In this document: one piece after another, positions 56,848 through 64,000 of the stretch
Layout: every line of letters starts with the position of its first letter
Numbering within the stretch: the first letter of the stretch is position 1
DNA from: Salinibacterium sp. dk2585
GTDB taxonomy: Bacteria > Actinomycetota > Actinomycetes > Actinomycetales > Microbacteriaceae
Length of the DNA: 64,000 bases
Direction of reading: 5' to 3'
Assembly: GCF_008001035.1 (NCBI RefSeq)
Contig: NZ_CP042856.1
Location: 1,426,001-1,490,000 of the forward strand
Made by a program: the position numbers and the translations under genes
The notes under the pieces: generated by a model
What the model was told of the DNA's origin: nothing
Databases searched by the model: none
The model's input: the letters and a program-made list of their open reading frames with translations, nothing else

Positions 56848-57588
56848 CTAGAGGCCGGACTCGTCGGTGCGCACGAGGATGGCTTCGGAGTCAGGACACA
56901 TGATGACCTCGTCTGGGGCGGCCGCCCTGATGCGTGCCATGTCGCTCTCCGTGAGGCGCACGCCGCTCGCGGACGACACTCCCCCGCGAAGGTGCGACGC
57001 TCCCGCGCCATAGCGCTCCCGCTGGCGCTCGTAGAGCGCGAGGAGTTCATCCGGAATCGTCGCGGCGATCTCCGTGCGGTTCGCCTGCGCATGCCTACGC
57101 TCGTTCTCAATGGAGGAGAGGGCGACGTCGCGCTCCTCCTCGACCGTGCGAATCTCATCGAGCACCGCGTCCCGCTGTCGCTTGCTCTCCTCGGCCTGCA
57201 CCTCAAGACCCTCGAGCCGCTCCATCACCCCGAGCTGGATCTCCTCGAGGTCGTCGCGCCGCCGACGCAGAGATTCGATCTCGTGTTCGAGACCGGCGAC
57301 ATCCTTTGCCGAGGAGGAACCGGCGATGCGCTCCGCGTCGCGCGCCATGCGAGCCTCCACGACCGCAACATCGGACTCGACCCTTCCCAGCTCCAGGCGC
57401 GCATCCTCGACCGCTCCCATGTCGGCGAGGAGCTGTTGGCGCAGGCGCTCAGACTCCGCCGTCAGTTCCGCGAGCCGCGCGAGCTGAGGGATGGTCTTGG
57501 TCTGGTGCGCGAGCTGCTGCAGGCGCATGTCGCTGGCTTGCAGCGACAGCAGCGCAGCCTGGGATTCGGGTGTCGCCTTGAGCGCCAT
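56848..57588 (-). CDS. Coiled-coil CT398-like protein with degenerate zinc ribbon
   Basis: A 246-residue protein with a long helical coiled-coil (about 15-190, rich in Glu/Arg/Leu heptads) followed by the C-terminal zinc-ribbon region of the CT398/C4-type zinc-ribbon family. The usual two CxxC pairs are mostly lost: the first is GGVSSASGVRLT with no cysteine, and the second is IMCPDSEAILVRT with one. The family-typical ending ILVRTDESGL is kept. The ATG at 57588 is preferred to an upstream in-frame start that would overlap nif3. It lies 34 bp after the Nif3 homologue, the usual arrangement. Confidence 0.85.
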   Translation of the reverse strand: MALKATPESQAALLSLQASDMRLQQLAHQTKTIPQLARLAELTAESERLRQQLLADMGAVEDARLELGRVESDVAVVEARMARDAERIAGSSSAKDVAGLEHEIESLRRRRDDLEEIQLGVMERLEGLEVQAEESKRQRDAVLDEIRTVEEERDVALSSIENERRHAQANRTEIAATIPDELLALYERQRERYGAGASHLRGGVSSASGVRLTESDMARIRAAAPDEVIMCPDSEAILVRTDESGL

Positions 57589-57622
57589 AGTCACACTTTC
57601 TGTAGAGAGAGGGGGGTCGTGC

Positions 57623-58441
57623 TCACTGCACGATGCAGAAGTCCCAGGGATCCGTTCGCAGTTCACTGACGGTGACCGTGACGCCGGGAAGGGCGTCGCG
57701 CAGTTGCTCAGCCGCGGTGTCAAGCCAGAGCCACTCCGAGGCCCAATGAGAGACATCGATCAGCGCAGGGCCGTGACCGAGGCGCAGTGCTTCGCGCGCT
57801 TCGGACGCCGGGTGGTGTCGCAGGTCTGAGGTGATGTACACGTCCGCATCCGCCACCGAAGGATGCCCGAGAAGTGAGTCTCCCGCGCCCGCACACAGTG
57901 CCACGCGAGACACGGGGCGCTCGTGGCCGCCCGCGACACGGATGCCGGAGGCAGTGGCGGGCAGGATGTCGCCAAGGCTGCGGGCGAGGCGCCCGAGAGT
58001 CGTGGGCTGCGGCAGCCGGCCCGTACGTCCGAGACCACGCGAGGTGATCGCTCCGGGGACGATGGGCGCCAGGTCCTCGAGCCTCAGCCGCGAAGCCAGG
58101 ACGGCCGAGGTGCCGGATTCGACGACATCCGCGTTGGTGTGGGCGGCGATCAACGCGCAACCACCCCGGATGAGCCTTGCCACGACCGCGCCCTTGTAGC
58201 GGTCCTCCGCCACCGACGTGACGCCCCTGAGCAGGAGCGGGTGATGCACGAGAAGCAGGTCGGCGTCGGCGACAATCGCCTCCTCCGCCGTATCGAGCAC
58301 GGCGTCCACGGCGAGGTGTATTCGCTCGACCGTGGCCCCGGGATCACCCGCGAGAAGGCCCACAGCGTCCCATGACTCGGCACCCGCTGCAGGCCACAGG
58401 GTCTCGACCGCCTGGGTCACCTGATCGACAGAAACTGACAT
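57623..58441 (-). CDS. Nif3-like dinuclear metal-centre protein
   Basis: A 272-residue Nif3/YbgI family protein (annotated in databases as GTP cyclohydrolase 1 type 2 homologue; the true reaction is unclear). Metal-binding histidines and acids are in LLLVHHPLLLRG, LIAAHTNADV and LIDVSHWASEW. The first gene of a two-gene operon with the coiled-coil protein. The ATG at 58441 has a strong TAGAAT box 6 nt upstream and no Shine-Dalgarno. Confidence 0.92.
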   Translation of the reverse strand: MSVSVDQVTQAVETLWPAAGAESWDAVGLLAGDPGATVERIHLAVDAVLDTAEEAIVADADLLLVHHPLLLRGVTSVAEDRYKGAVVARLIRGGCALIAAHTNADVVESGTSAVLASRLRLEDLAPIVPGAITSRGLGRTGRLPQPTTLGRLARSLGDILPATASGIRVAGGHERPVSRVALCAGAGDSLLGHPSVADADVYITSDLRHHPASEAREALRLGHGPALIDVSHWASEWLWLDTAAEQLRDALPGVTVTVSELRTDPWDFCIVQ

Positions 58442-58447
58442 CCGGCA

Positions 58448-58453
58448 ATTCTA
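58448..58453 (-). promoter_or_regulatory. -10 box of the Nif3 gene, leaderless start
   Basis: TAGAAT, close to the -10 consensus, lies 6 nt before the ATG at 58441. Confidence 0.55.
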
Positions 58454-58469
58454 TCGACGAGCGCGTCGG

Positions 58470-61400
58470 TCAACGGCTCGCGCGCTCTTGTGCACGGATG
58501 CGAGGGACGCCAGCGACCACGGGCGCGAGCAATCCGAGCACAAGCGCGACGATGACGCCGATGTCGCTCGCCCCCAGGCCTCCCTCTGGCGCGACGCCGA
58601 GGAGCGGCCAGAGGTATCCCTGCCAGTCGAACCCGGGGACAGCCCCCGAGGTGAAGCCGAAACCGACCGCCGAGGCCAGCAGCAGCATCCCGAGGTTGAC
58701 CCAATTGACATCGCCGTAGATGCTGCGCCGACGCATGAGCGCCGCGCCGTCGAAGCGCTCATTGCGAATCATGAGGTCGCACGCAAAGATTCCGACCCAT
58801 GCAGCGACGGGCACGGCAAGCGTCGTCACGGCGTCGAGAAGAAGACCTCGGATGTCGCTGCCGGCCGCGACAAGCGCGAGACCGGCGGCTGCCGTGGCCG
58901 CAGCGATGACGAGCGTGCTTGCGCTCCGCGGCAGGGTCACACCCGCGGCCTGGAGTGAGAACCCGCCGGAATACACGGTGAGCGCGAGCGAACAGATGAG
59001 GCCCAGGGACAGTGCCGCCAGGAGCGGGATTGGTGCCCAGGCGGGCAGGACAGAGGCGAGAGCGCCAAGGGGGTCGGGGGCGAGCCCGTCGAGCTGACCA
59101 CCCGATGCAGCAAGCAGCACGCCGTAGCCGATGAGCAGGAGGGCCGGAACCGCCGCGCCCGCCATCGTGAACGCGATGGACGCTGCGCCCGAGCCACCCG
59201 GGCGCTGGTACCGCGCCACCTCCGAGCCCGCGTTCGCCCACGCGAGGCCGAGCACACTGAAGACGAGAACGGTTCCCGTGATGACGTGCGCCCACGACCC
59301 GTCGACCACGAGCAGGGCGACGCCGATGTCGATGCTCGACGAGGTCAAGGCCACCATGCCGACGATGAGCACCGCGCTGATGAGCGCCAGCACAAAAGCG
59401 AAGCGCACGAGCAACGCGTAGCCGAAGAGGGCAACCAGGGTCGCGATCACGAAGGCGGCGCCGAGCGCAACCAACCCGGCCCACGCAGGGGCGGACGCGC
59501 CGCTCGCGAGACGAGCCGCCTCCTGGGCAGCGACAGCAATCACCCAGAGGATGGCGCCACCCCAGAAGACCCGGGTGATGACGGCGAGCAGTGCTGGCAC
59601 AAGGTTGCCCACGACGCCGAATGCCGCACGGGACACGACCATGGTGGGCTGGCCGCTCCACTTGCCTGCGAGAGTCGCGAGCCCGAGCGGGAGGAGCGAG
59701 AGGGCGACGCCGGCCAGGACGGCGACGAGCGCCTGACGCACGCTCAGGCCCAGCCCGAAGACGACCGCGCCGACCCCGATGCTTGCGATGGAGGAGTTGA
59801 CGGCGAACCACTGCCAGAACATTCGAGTCGCGCGGCCCGCACGGTACTCCAGGAGGGTCGGCTCGCCGTTGTTGGCTTCGAGCGAGAAGGCCCGCTGACG
59901 CATGATCGCCTCGTCGGTGAGCACTGGAGCATCGTCGTGAGGTGCTTGCGCTGGCTGTGGCAGGCCGCTCGGGAGCGGGATAGATACTGGTTCCGCGAGT
60001 GCTGCGGGCGCCGGTTCCGGGCTCAGGATGCTCACCCAGTCCGTCTCGTCGACGTGCTGGGAATCTGCGAACTCGTCGTCAAGCAGTCGGCCCTCGCCAG
60101 TCGAGAGCAGTTCCGGCGATGTGCCTGGGGCATCCGCGCGGCCTGGGAGCATGGTTTCGGGCCCGGTGTCCGCCAAGGGATCGTAGAGGGCGGTGGGAAC
60201 GTCTGCGCCGCCTGAATCGAACGTGGGCTCCTGCATCGGGGGCGACGCGGGCTCGTCCGAGAGGAACGGGATCGTGAATCGGGCGGCGAAACGCTCTCGC
60301 GCGCGCTCGATTGCACCGAGCGCCTCGTCCGTGCCGATCGCGCGAAGTGAACGCTCCCACGTTTCGAACTCCCGAGCATCCTCGTCCCGAAGCTGCATCT
60401 GGACTTCGAGCTCGGCAAGCGCCCCTGCGACGCCGATGTTCGCCGTCGTGCGGTTGAGGACTGAGGCGAGGGCATCATCGTCAAGGGAGCGCAGACGGGG
60501 CGGCTCAGGCAGTTGAGACCCGGGCGGGGGCACGGCCATGCTCCCCGGACTCGGCGGAGGGGCGGCCTCGAGCAGCGACCCGAACGAGTGGGCCGCTGCA
60601 CCGCCACCACCTGCTGGGGCTGGCCCGGGCGGCGCTGGCGGCTCCACGAGCGGCGGAGGCAGGACGTACGCGGGCTCGGAGGAGCGCTCAGGCACGGGAG
60701 ACGTCGCGTCGGTCGGCGCAGCAGGCTCCGGCTCCGGCTCCGGCTCTGGCTGCACGGCGAGCACCGGCTCGGGATCGGGTGAGGAGGAGCCGATGGCCGA
60801 GGGGAACGGGTACAGCGCGAGGTCGTGCCACTCGCCTTGGCTCGGTTCATACTGCGGCGGCATTGGCACGCGCTCGGACTCCGAACCGTCGAACACGTCA
60901 ATTGGTGGAACGGACGGGAGGAACGCGTCGCCGAGAGCTGGAGCGTCGGCAACGGCTGGTGCCTCAGCAACGACCTCCTCAGCGACGACTGGTGCCGCAG
61001 CAGCGACTGGTGGCTCGGCGGCGGCGGGCACGGTGGTGAATGCCTGGTGCTCAGTCACGGACTCCGCAATGACACGCGCTTCCTCGGCGGGTCCGCGGGT
61101 GACCGGCAGTTCCTCAGCGGGCTCGGCGACACCCAGCGGCGTCTCGGCGAGCGATGACACCTCGGCCGCAGACTCCGGGACGAGTGCCGGCGCATCGACA
61201 AGCGCCGCGTCTCCCACGATCGTGGGCACTGCCGCGACAGGGGACGCCTCCGCCGCGGCGAAGGGAAGGTACTCCGCATCCGCAGTGACATCCTGTGCGA
61301 GTCCGACACGCGGTTCGGGCCGTGACTCGTCCATCAGCGCGGCGAAGAGATCGTCCGCCGAATACGATGCGGCGCGGGCCCCGGCGTCGACGATCGGTAT

Positions 61401-61550
61401 CGACGAGGTGACGGCAGCGACCTCTGCGGCGAGGGCGTCGGCCAGGGCATCGTCATCATGACGGTCGAACTGCGACGACGATTCATCCGTATGCCGCCAC
61501 GTCGTGCGCCGACGGATCGGCTCTACGTCGGGGCTCCGGGCGTCATCCAT
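58470..61550 (-). CDS. NCS1-type permease with ~575-residue disordered N-terminus
   Basis: A 1026-residue fusion. Residues up to about 575 are Pro/Ala/Glu/Asp-rich with low complexity (a PEPEPEPEPE run, PPPSPG and repeated AEEAP/VAE blocks), have no membrane segment and are probably disordered and cytosolic. From about 578 the protein is a 12-helix membrane domain resembling purine-cytosine permeases (AVNSSIASIGVGAVVFGLGL, QPTMVVSRAAFGVVGNLVPA, YGDVNWVNLGMLL). The substrate is probably a nucleobase or related compound. The ATG at 61550, with TAGTAT exactly 6 nt upstream, is preferred to a TTG two codons earlier. The membrane domain alone would be an ordinary-sized NCS1 protein. Confidence 0.82.
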   Translation of the reverse strand: MDDARSPDVEPIRRRTTWRHTDESSSQFDRHDDDALADALAAEVAAVTSSIPIVDAGARAASYSADDLFAALMDESRPEPRVGLAQDVTADAEYLPFAAAEASPVAAVPTIVGDAALVDAPALVPESAAEVSSLAETPLGVAEPAEELPVTRGPAEEARVIAESVTEHQAFTTVPAAAEPPVAAAAPVVAEEVVAEAPAVADAPALGDAFLPSVPPIDVFDGSESERVPMPPQYEPSQGEWHDLALYPFPSAIGSSSPDPEPVLAVQPEPEPEPEPAAPTDATSPVPERSSEPAYVLPPPLVEPPAPPGPAPAGGGGAAAHSFGSLLEAAPPPSPGSMAVPPPGSQLPEPPRLRSLDDDALASVLNRTTANIGVAGALAELEVQMQLRDEDAREFETWERSLRAIGTDEALGAIERARERFAARFTIPFLSDEPASPPMQEPTFDSGGADVPTALYDPLADTGPETMLPGRADAPGTSPELLSTGEGRLLDDEFADSQHVDETDWVSILSPEPAPAALAEPVSIPLPSGLPQPAQAPHDDAPVLTDEAIMRQRAFSLEANNGEPTLLEYRAGRATRMFWQWFAVNSSIASIGVGAVVFGLGLSVRQALVAVLAGVALSLLPLGLATLAGKWSGQPTMVVSRAAFGVVGNLVPALLAVITRVFWGGAILWVIAVAAQEAARLASGASAPAWAGLVALGAAFVIATLVALFGYALLVRFAFVLALISAVLIVGMVALTSSSIDIGVALLVVDGSWAHVITGTVLVFSVLGLAWANAGSEVARYQRPGGSGAASIAFTMAGAAVPALLLIGYGVLLAASGGQLDGLAPDPLGALASVLPAWAPIPLLAALSLGLICSLALTVYSGGFSLQAAGVTLPRSASTLVIAAATAAAGLALVAAGSDIRGLLLDAVTTLAVPVAAWVGIFACDLMIRNERFDGAALMRRRSIYGDVNWVNLGMLLLASAVGFGFTSGAVPGFDWQGYLWPLLGVAPEGGLGASDIGVIVALVLGLLAPVVAGVPRIRAQERASR

Positions 61551-61556
61551 GGCCAA

Positions 61557-61562
61557 ATACTA
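61557..61562 (-). promoter_or_regulatory. -10 box of the permease gene, leaderless start
   Basis: TAGTAT lies 6 nt before the ATG at 61550, which also helps to choose that start. Confidence 0.5.
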
Positions 61563-61606
61563 GCGATACGGATGCGCATTCGAAGAAGGCTCAGACGCAA
61601 GCGGTG

Positions 61607-61653
61607 TGGGGTGGGCCCTGCCGGGATCGAACCGACGACATCCTCGGTGTAAA
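61607..61653 (-). other. tRNA-Val(UAC) 3' half, probable attachment site
   Basis: On the minus strand the sequence reads as a tRNA 3' half from the anticodon loop on: TTTACAC (anticodon UAC), anticodon 3' stem CGAGG, GTCGG-TTCGATC-CCGGC T-arm, AGGGCCC acceptor strand and discriminator A, then CCCCA. The 5' half does not follow (TCGCA where CCTCG would be needed), so no tRNA is made. Integrases commonly use this part of tRNA genes, and the orientation places an inserted element to the right. It marks the border of the conserved chromosome. Confidence 0.7.
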
Positions 61654-61936
61654 TGCGACCGAGACCCGATTGGCGCGAGCAGAAGGCCGGAAACATGCGG
61701 AACTTTCGTTCCTCAGGCCACCTTCAAACCCTCCGAGCCAGGCGTCGCAGTCACCACACAGTCACGAAATCTGACGGCCACTTGAAGGGGCAGCTCGTGC
61801 TGAGCGTCTTCTCGGACCTATCGACTGTTGTCGATCCGCCACTGTCGCACCGTTCTCGAACCGTCTGCGGTTCGGCTCTATTCGCCCGGATCTGCATGGC
61901 TGGATAGATGCGGCGAACCCCTTTTGGCGGATCGGG
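61654..61936. other. Non-coding stretch at the start of the putative island
   Basis: No convincing gene, tRNA or repeat was seen in these 283 bp. A short open frame on the plus strand has no family features or ribosome-binding site. Confidence 0.5.
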
Positions 61937-62386
61937 TCAGCGCAGCCGGTCGAGCGCGTCACGCACTCGCCGTGAAGCTTCCTCCGGACCGACGCGGATG
62001 CGGCCCTGGTGACCGAGCGACCTCTCCCACTCGTCCTCCGAGGGGATCAGATCGAAGGAGCGGTCGGTGACGTGCGTAAACGGCCCGAACCGGGCAAACA
62101 GCGCCGCCGCGGCGGCGTCGACCATCCCGGCCCCCGTCATGGCCCACAGATCGTAGAGATCGCGCGGGGCGTTCCGGTCCTGCCAGGAGGACAGCTTCGC
62201 GGCAGCGAACGCAGTCTCTTCCAGCCCGAGACATCGTCGCTCACCCCCGACGGTCTCCTCTCGGACCTCGTTGCGTACTCGCCGGACGACCTCGACCTCG
62301 AGGGGCCGACGGTGGCCGGAGCGGGGCACCGCGCTGGGCATCCCAGCACGTTTCAGCGCCGTCGCCGTGCTGATCGGGGCGCTCAT
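61937..62386 (-). pseudogene. AbiEii-type nucleotidyltransferase remnant (C-terminal part)
   Basis: A 149-codon frame whose C-terminal part resembles the end of AbiEii/nucleotidyltransferase-toxin proteins: LEETAFAAAKLSSWQDRNAP followed by RDLYDLWAM. RPLEVEVVRRVRNEVREE upstream fits the preceding strand. The N-terminal nucleotidyltransferase core (GG/GS...DxD) is not found in any frame just upstream, where the DNA runs into the regulator gene. It is most likely a decayed toxin or mobile-element cargo gene. Confidence 0.5.
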
Positions 62387-62560
62387 CGTGTATGCCGGCG
62401 GCTGGGGAAGACCACCGGGCGACGCGAACAGGCCGAGACCGGCGTCGTCCGGGAGACGCGCGCGCCGACTGATGCAGGGCGGCGCAGTACCAGCGCGGCA
62501 GGAACGACCGCCGCTTCGGCGCGAAGGCGACCCTTCCGACGAGTCCCTCCAATCCCGGGC

Positions 62561-64000
62561 TCAAGGGAGCCGCACTTCCCTGAGCTGGCGTCGAGAGGTG
62601 ATGCCGAGCTTGCGGAAGATGTTACGTAGGTGGGCCTCGATCGTTCGGGGACTCAGGAAGAGCTGCAAACCGACCTCCCGGGATGTCGCGCCCGTCGCGA
62701 CCAGTCGAGCGATCTGCAACTCGTGACTGGTGAGCGCAGTGGCCGGCGAAGCGGTGCGTTTCCGCGGATACTCGCCCGTCGCGCGCAACTCCAGGGCGGC
62801 GCGTTCGGCGAACGCCTCCGCGCCCATGGCTGACAGGAGCTCGTGCGCGACCCGGAGCTGTTCCCGGGCGTCTTGGCGCCGCCCTTCTCGGCGGAGCCAC
62901 TCTCCATACACAAGGTGCGTGCGGCCGAGATAGCCCGTCATCCGGGATGCCCGGATTCGCTCGATCGCCTCGAGATACTGCTCTTCGGCAGCGGCTCCTG
63001 AGGTGGCCAACGCGCGCGAAAGCGCGGCCGCCCCGAGTGCCCACGGGGTGCCGCTGGCTTCGGCGCGGGCGCAGAGTTCGGTCAGCGCCGTGGCCGCGAG
63101 TTCGGGCTGACCGGCGCGAGTGGCAGCCTCAACCAGCTCGAGCAGGGCGAGGCCGGTGTTGGAGAGCTCGTTCGTCTCGCACCCCTCGGCCGCCGCGGTC
63201 GCAGCCGACTCGTAATCGCTCAAACCGTTGCGCAGCACGGCCAGCGAGTAGTTGGCGGTGGCCATCTCCGCGCCACCGCGGTGTCCCGCCGCGTTCTGTA
63301 CGCTCGCCGCGTACAGCCGGGTGGTCTCGGTCTCGTGACCACGCCAAGACGCCAAGATGACCTCCGCATACCGCAACGGCACGGCGCCAGTCGCCAGCGT
63401 GATTGCCGACGCTTCTGCGGAGAGCTCTGCCGCCTGGGACAGCTCGCCGGTGAGCACGAGTATCCCGGCGTGGCCGACGAGCGCCCCCGGCAGGGTGGCC
63501 AGCGCACCGGACTCGCGGGCCAGCCGGACGTTGCGTGCCGCCAGCACACGCAGCCGCTCCTCGTCGAACAGGGCGGCCGCGCTCCGCGTCGCGAGCCACA
63601 GCCAGCGGCGGCTGCCCATCTCACCCAGCGCCTCCCCGTCGAACCCGTGATCGTGGAACGCCTCGATCGCTCCGCGCACTGCGGGCGCTCCCTCCACGTA
63701 CCCCCGCGTGAAGGTCACGATCAGGGCGTCGAGCAGCAGATCCGACGGCGTCGGCGGTCCCGGGGGCGGCGGCGCTCCGAGAGCCGCCGCGGCCACTTCG
63801 CGCGCGCCGCGGACTTTTCCGGCCCCGCCGATGATCATTGCCGCGTCGATCGCGTGGAGATACGTCTCGCGAGCCAAGGCGGGATCGAGCGGGGCGAGAG
63901 TCTCGGCGGCGTCGAGCAGCATGCCCGGCACCTCTGCACCCTGTGTCAGCTGGAAGGCGATTCGTGCTCGGAGGAGCCCGAGTCGGGCGCGCTGCAGCTC
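62561..64000 (-). CDS. Large LuxR-family (LAL-type) regulator, C-terminal part
   Basis: The last 479 residues of a protein that continues past the right edge. It is a chain of helical TPR-like repeats (QRARLGLLRARIAFQLTQG, APLDPALARETYLHAIDAAM) followed by a C-terminal LuxR helix-turn-helix (LTSHELQIARLVATGATSRE, SPRTIEAHLRNIFRKLGI). This layout fits LAL/MalT-type regulators whose N-terminal P-loop ATPase would lie outside the window. An ATG at 63931 is internal and not the true start. It is in the putative island and probably controls neighbouring cargo. Confidence 0.8.
   Translation of the reverse strand, partial: ELQRARLGLLRARIAFQLTQGAEVPGMLLDAAETLAPLDPALARETYLHAIDAAMIIGGAGKVRGAREVAAAALGAPPPPGPPTPSDLLLDALIVTFTRGYVEGAPAVRGAIEAFHDHGFDGEALGEMGSRRWLWLATRSAAALFDEERLRVLAARNVRLARESGALATLPGALVGHAGILVLTGELSQAAELSAEASAITLATGAVPLRYAEVILASWRGHETETTRLYAASVQNAAGHRGGAEMATANYSLAVLRNGLSDYESAATAAAEGCETNELSNTGLALLELVEAATRAGQPELAATALTELCARAEASGTPWALGAAALSRALATSGAAAEEQYLEAIERIRASRMTGYLGRTHLVYGEWLRREGRRQDAREQLRVAHELLSAMGAEAFAERAALELRATGEYPRKRTASPATALTSHELQIARLVATGATSREVGLQLFLSPRTIEAHLRNIFRKLGITSRRQLREVRLP

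Noticed and set aside
60700-60770. Tandem GGCTCC/GGCTCT repeats as a CRISPR-like or regulatory repeat
   Set aside because: They encode the PEPEPE run of the permease N-terminus and have no spacers.

Overview
The window is high-GC actinobacterial chromosome, most probably from the family Microbacteriaceae. The basis is the set of Actinobacteria-only families (DUF3000, DUF3159, DUF3710, DUF3093, DUF4193, DUF4191, SepH, a DUF7455-type protein), the glnA/glnE/glnA2 arrangement, a polyphosphate glucokinase, a second GyrA/GyrB-like topoisomerase pair near sigA, and many leaderless start codons. Species was not determined.

Layout. 1-2030: 5' part of thrS and four tRNA genes (Val-GAC, Cys-GCA and Gly-GCC on the minus strand, Val-CAC on the plus strand), with a duplicated tRNA-Val 3' end. 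2086-5520: an ammonium channel gene, a degenerate paralogue of it, and zapE. 5681-10086: rhodanese plus SufE, an alpha/beta hydrolase, DUF3000 and RNase D. 10160-18345: fadA-fadB and, convergent, acnA-dxs. 18550-23697: DUF3159-DUF3710-dut, DUF3093, DUF4193, sepH and a phosphodiesterase. 23710-28293: tail-to-tail topoisomerase genes. 28530-34309: a DUF7455-type gene and the tightly packed minus-strand run sigA, murT-like, gatD-like and two alanine racemase-like genes. 34479-41743: an MFS transporter, PAC2, pepA, lpdA and sucB. 41740-54520: pseudokinase, DUF4191, RDD, then a nitrogen block (glnA, glnE, glnA2, nadE, gdhA) with panB. 54546-61550: small protein, map, ppgK, rnpB, a coiled-coil protein, a Nif3 homologue and an NCS1-type permease with a very long N-terminal region. 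61607-64000: a tRNA-Val(UAC) 3' half, which looks like an attachment-site scar, followed by apparently acquired DNA with an AbiEii-type remnant and the C-terminal half of a large LuxR regulator.

The most interesting part is 28764-33006. The GatD homologue has lost its glutaminase Cys and His. The MurT homologue keeps its P-loop but has no zinc ribbon. The two alanine racemase homologues are degenerate in complementary ways: one has the PLP lysine but no catalytic-tyrosine loop, the other has the tyrosine loop but a serine in place of the lysine. Alanine racemase active sites lie across the dimer interface, so together the two proteins could make one complete site. Microbacteriaceae build group-B peptidoglycan, in which the alpha-carboxyl of D-Glu carries the cross-bridge rather than an amide. 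I propose that this operon is a repurposed MurT/GatD ligase with a heterodimeric racemase serving that wall chemistry. The residue losses are seen in the sequence; the function is inference.

Regulation visible in the sequence: a four-half-site GlnR operator upstream of glnA, a near-palindrome upstream of acnA, and a recurrent TANNNT box 6-7 nt before the start codon of about fifteen genes, which indicates leaderless mRNAs.
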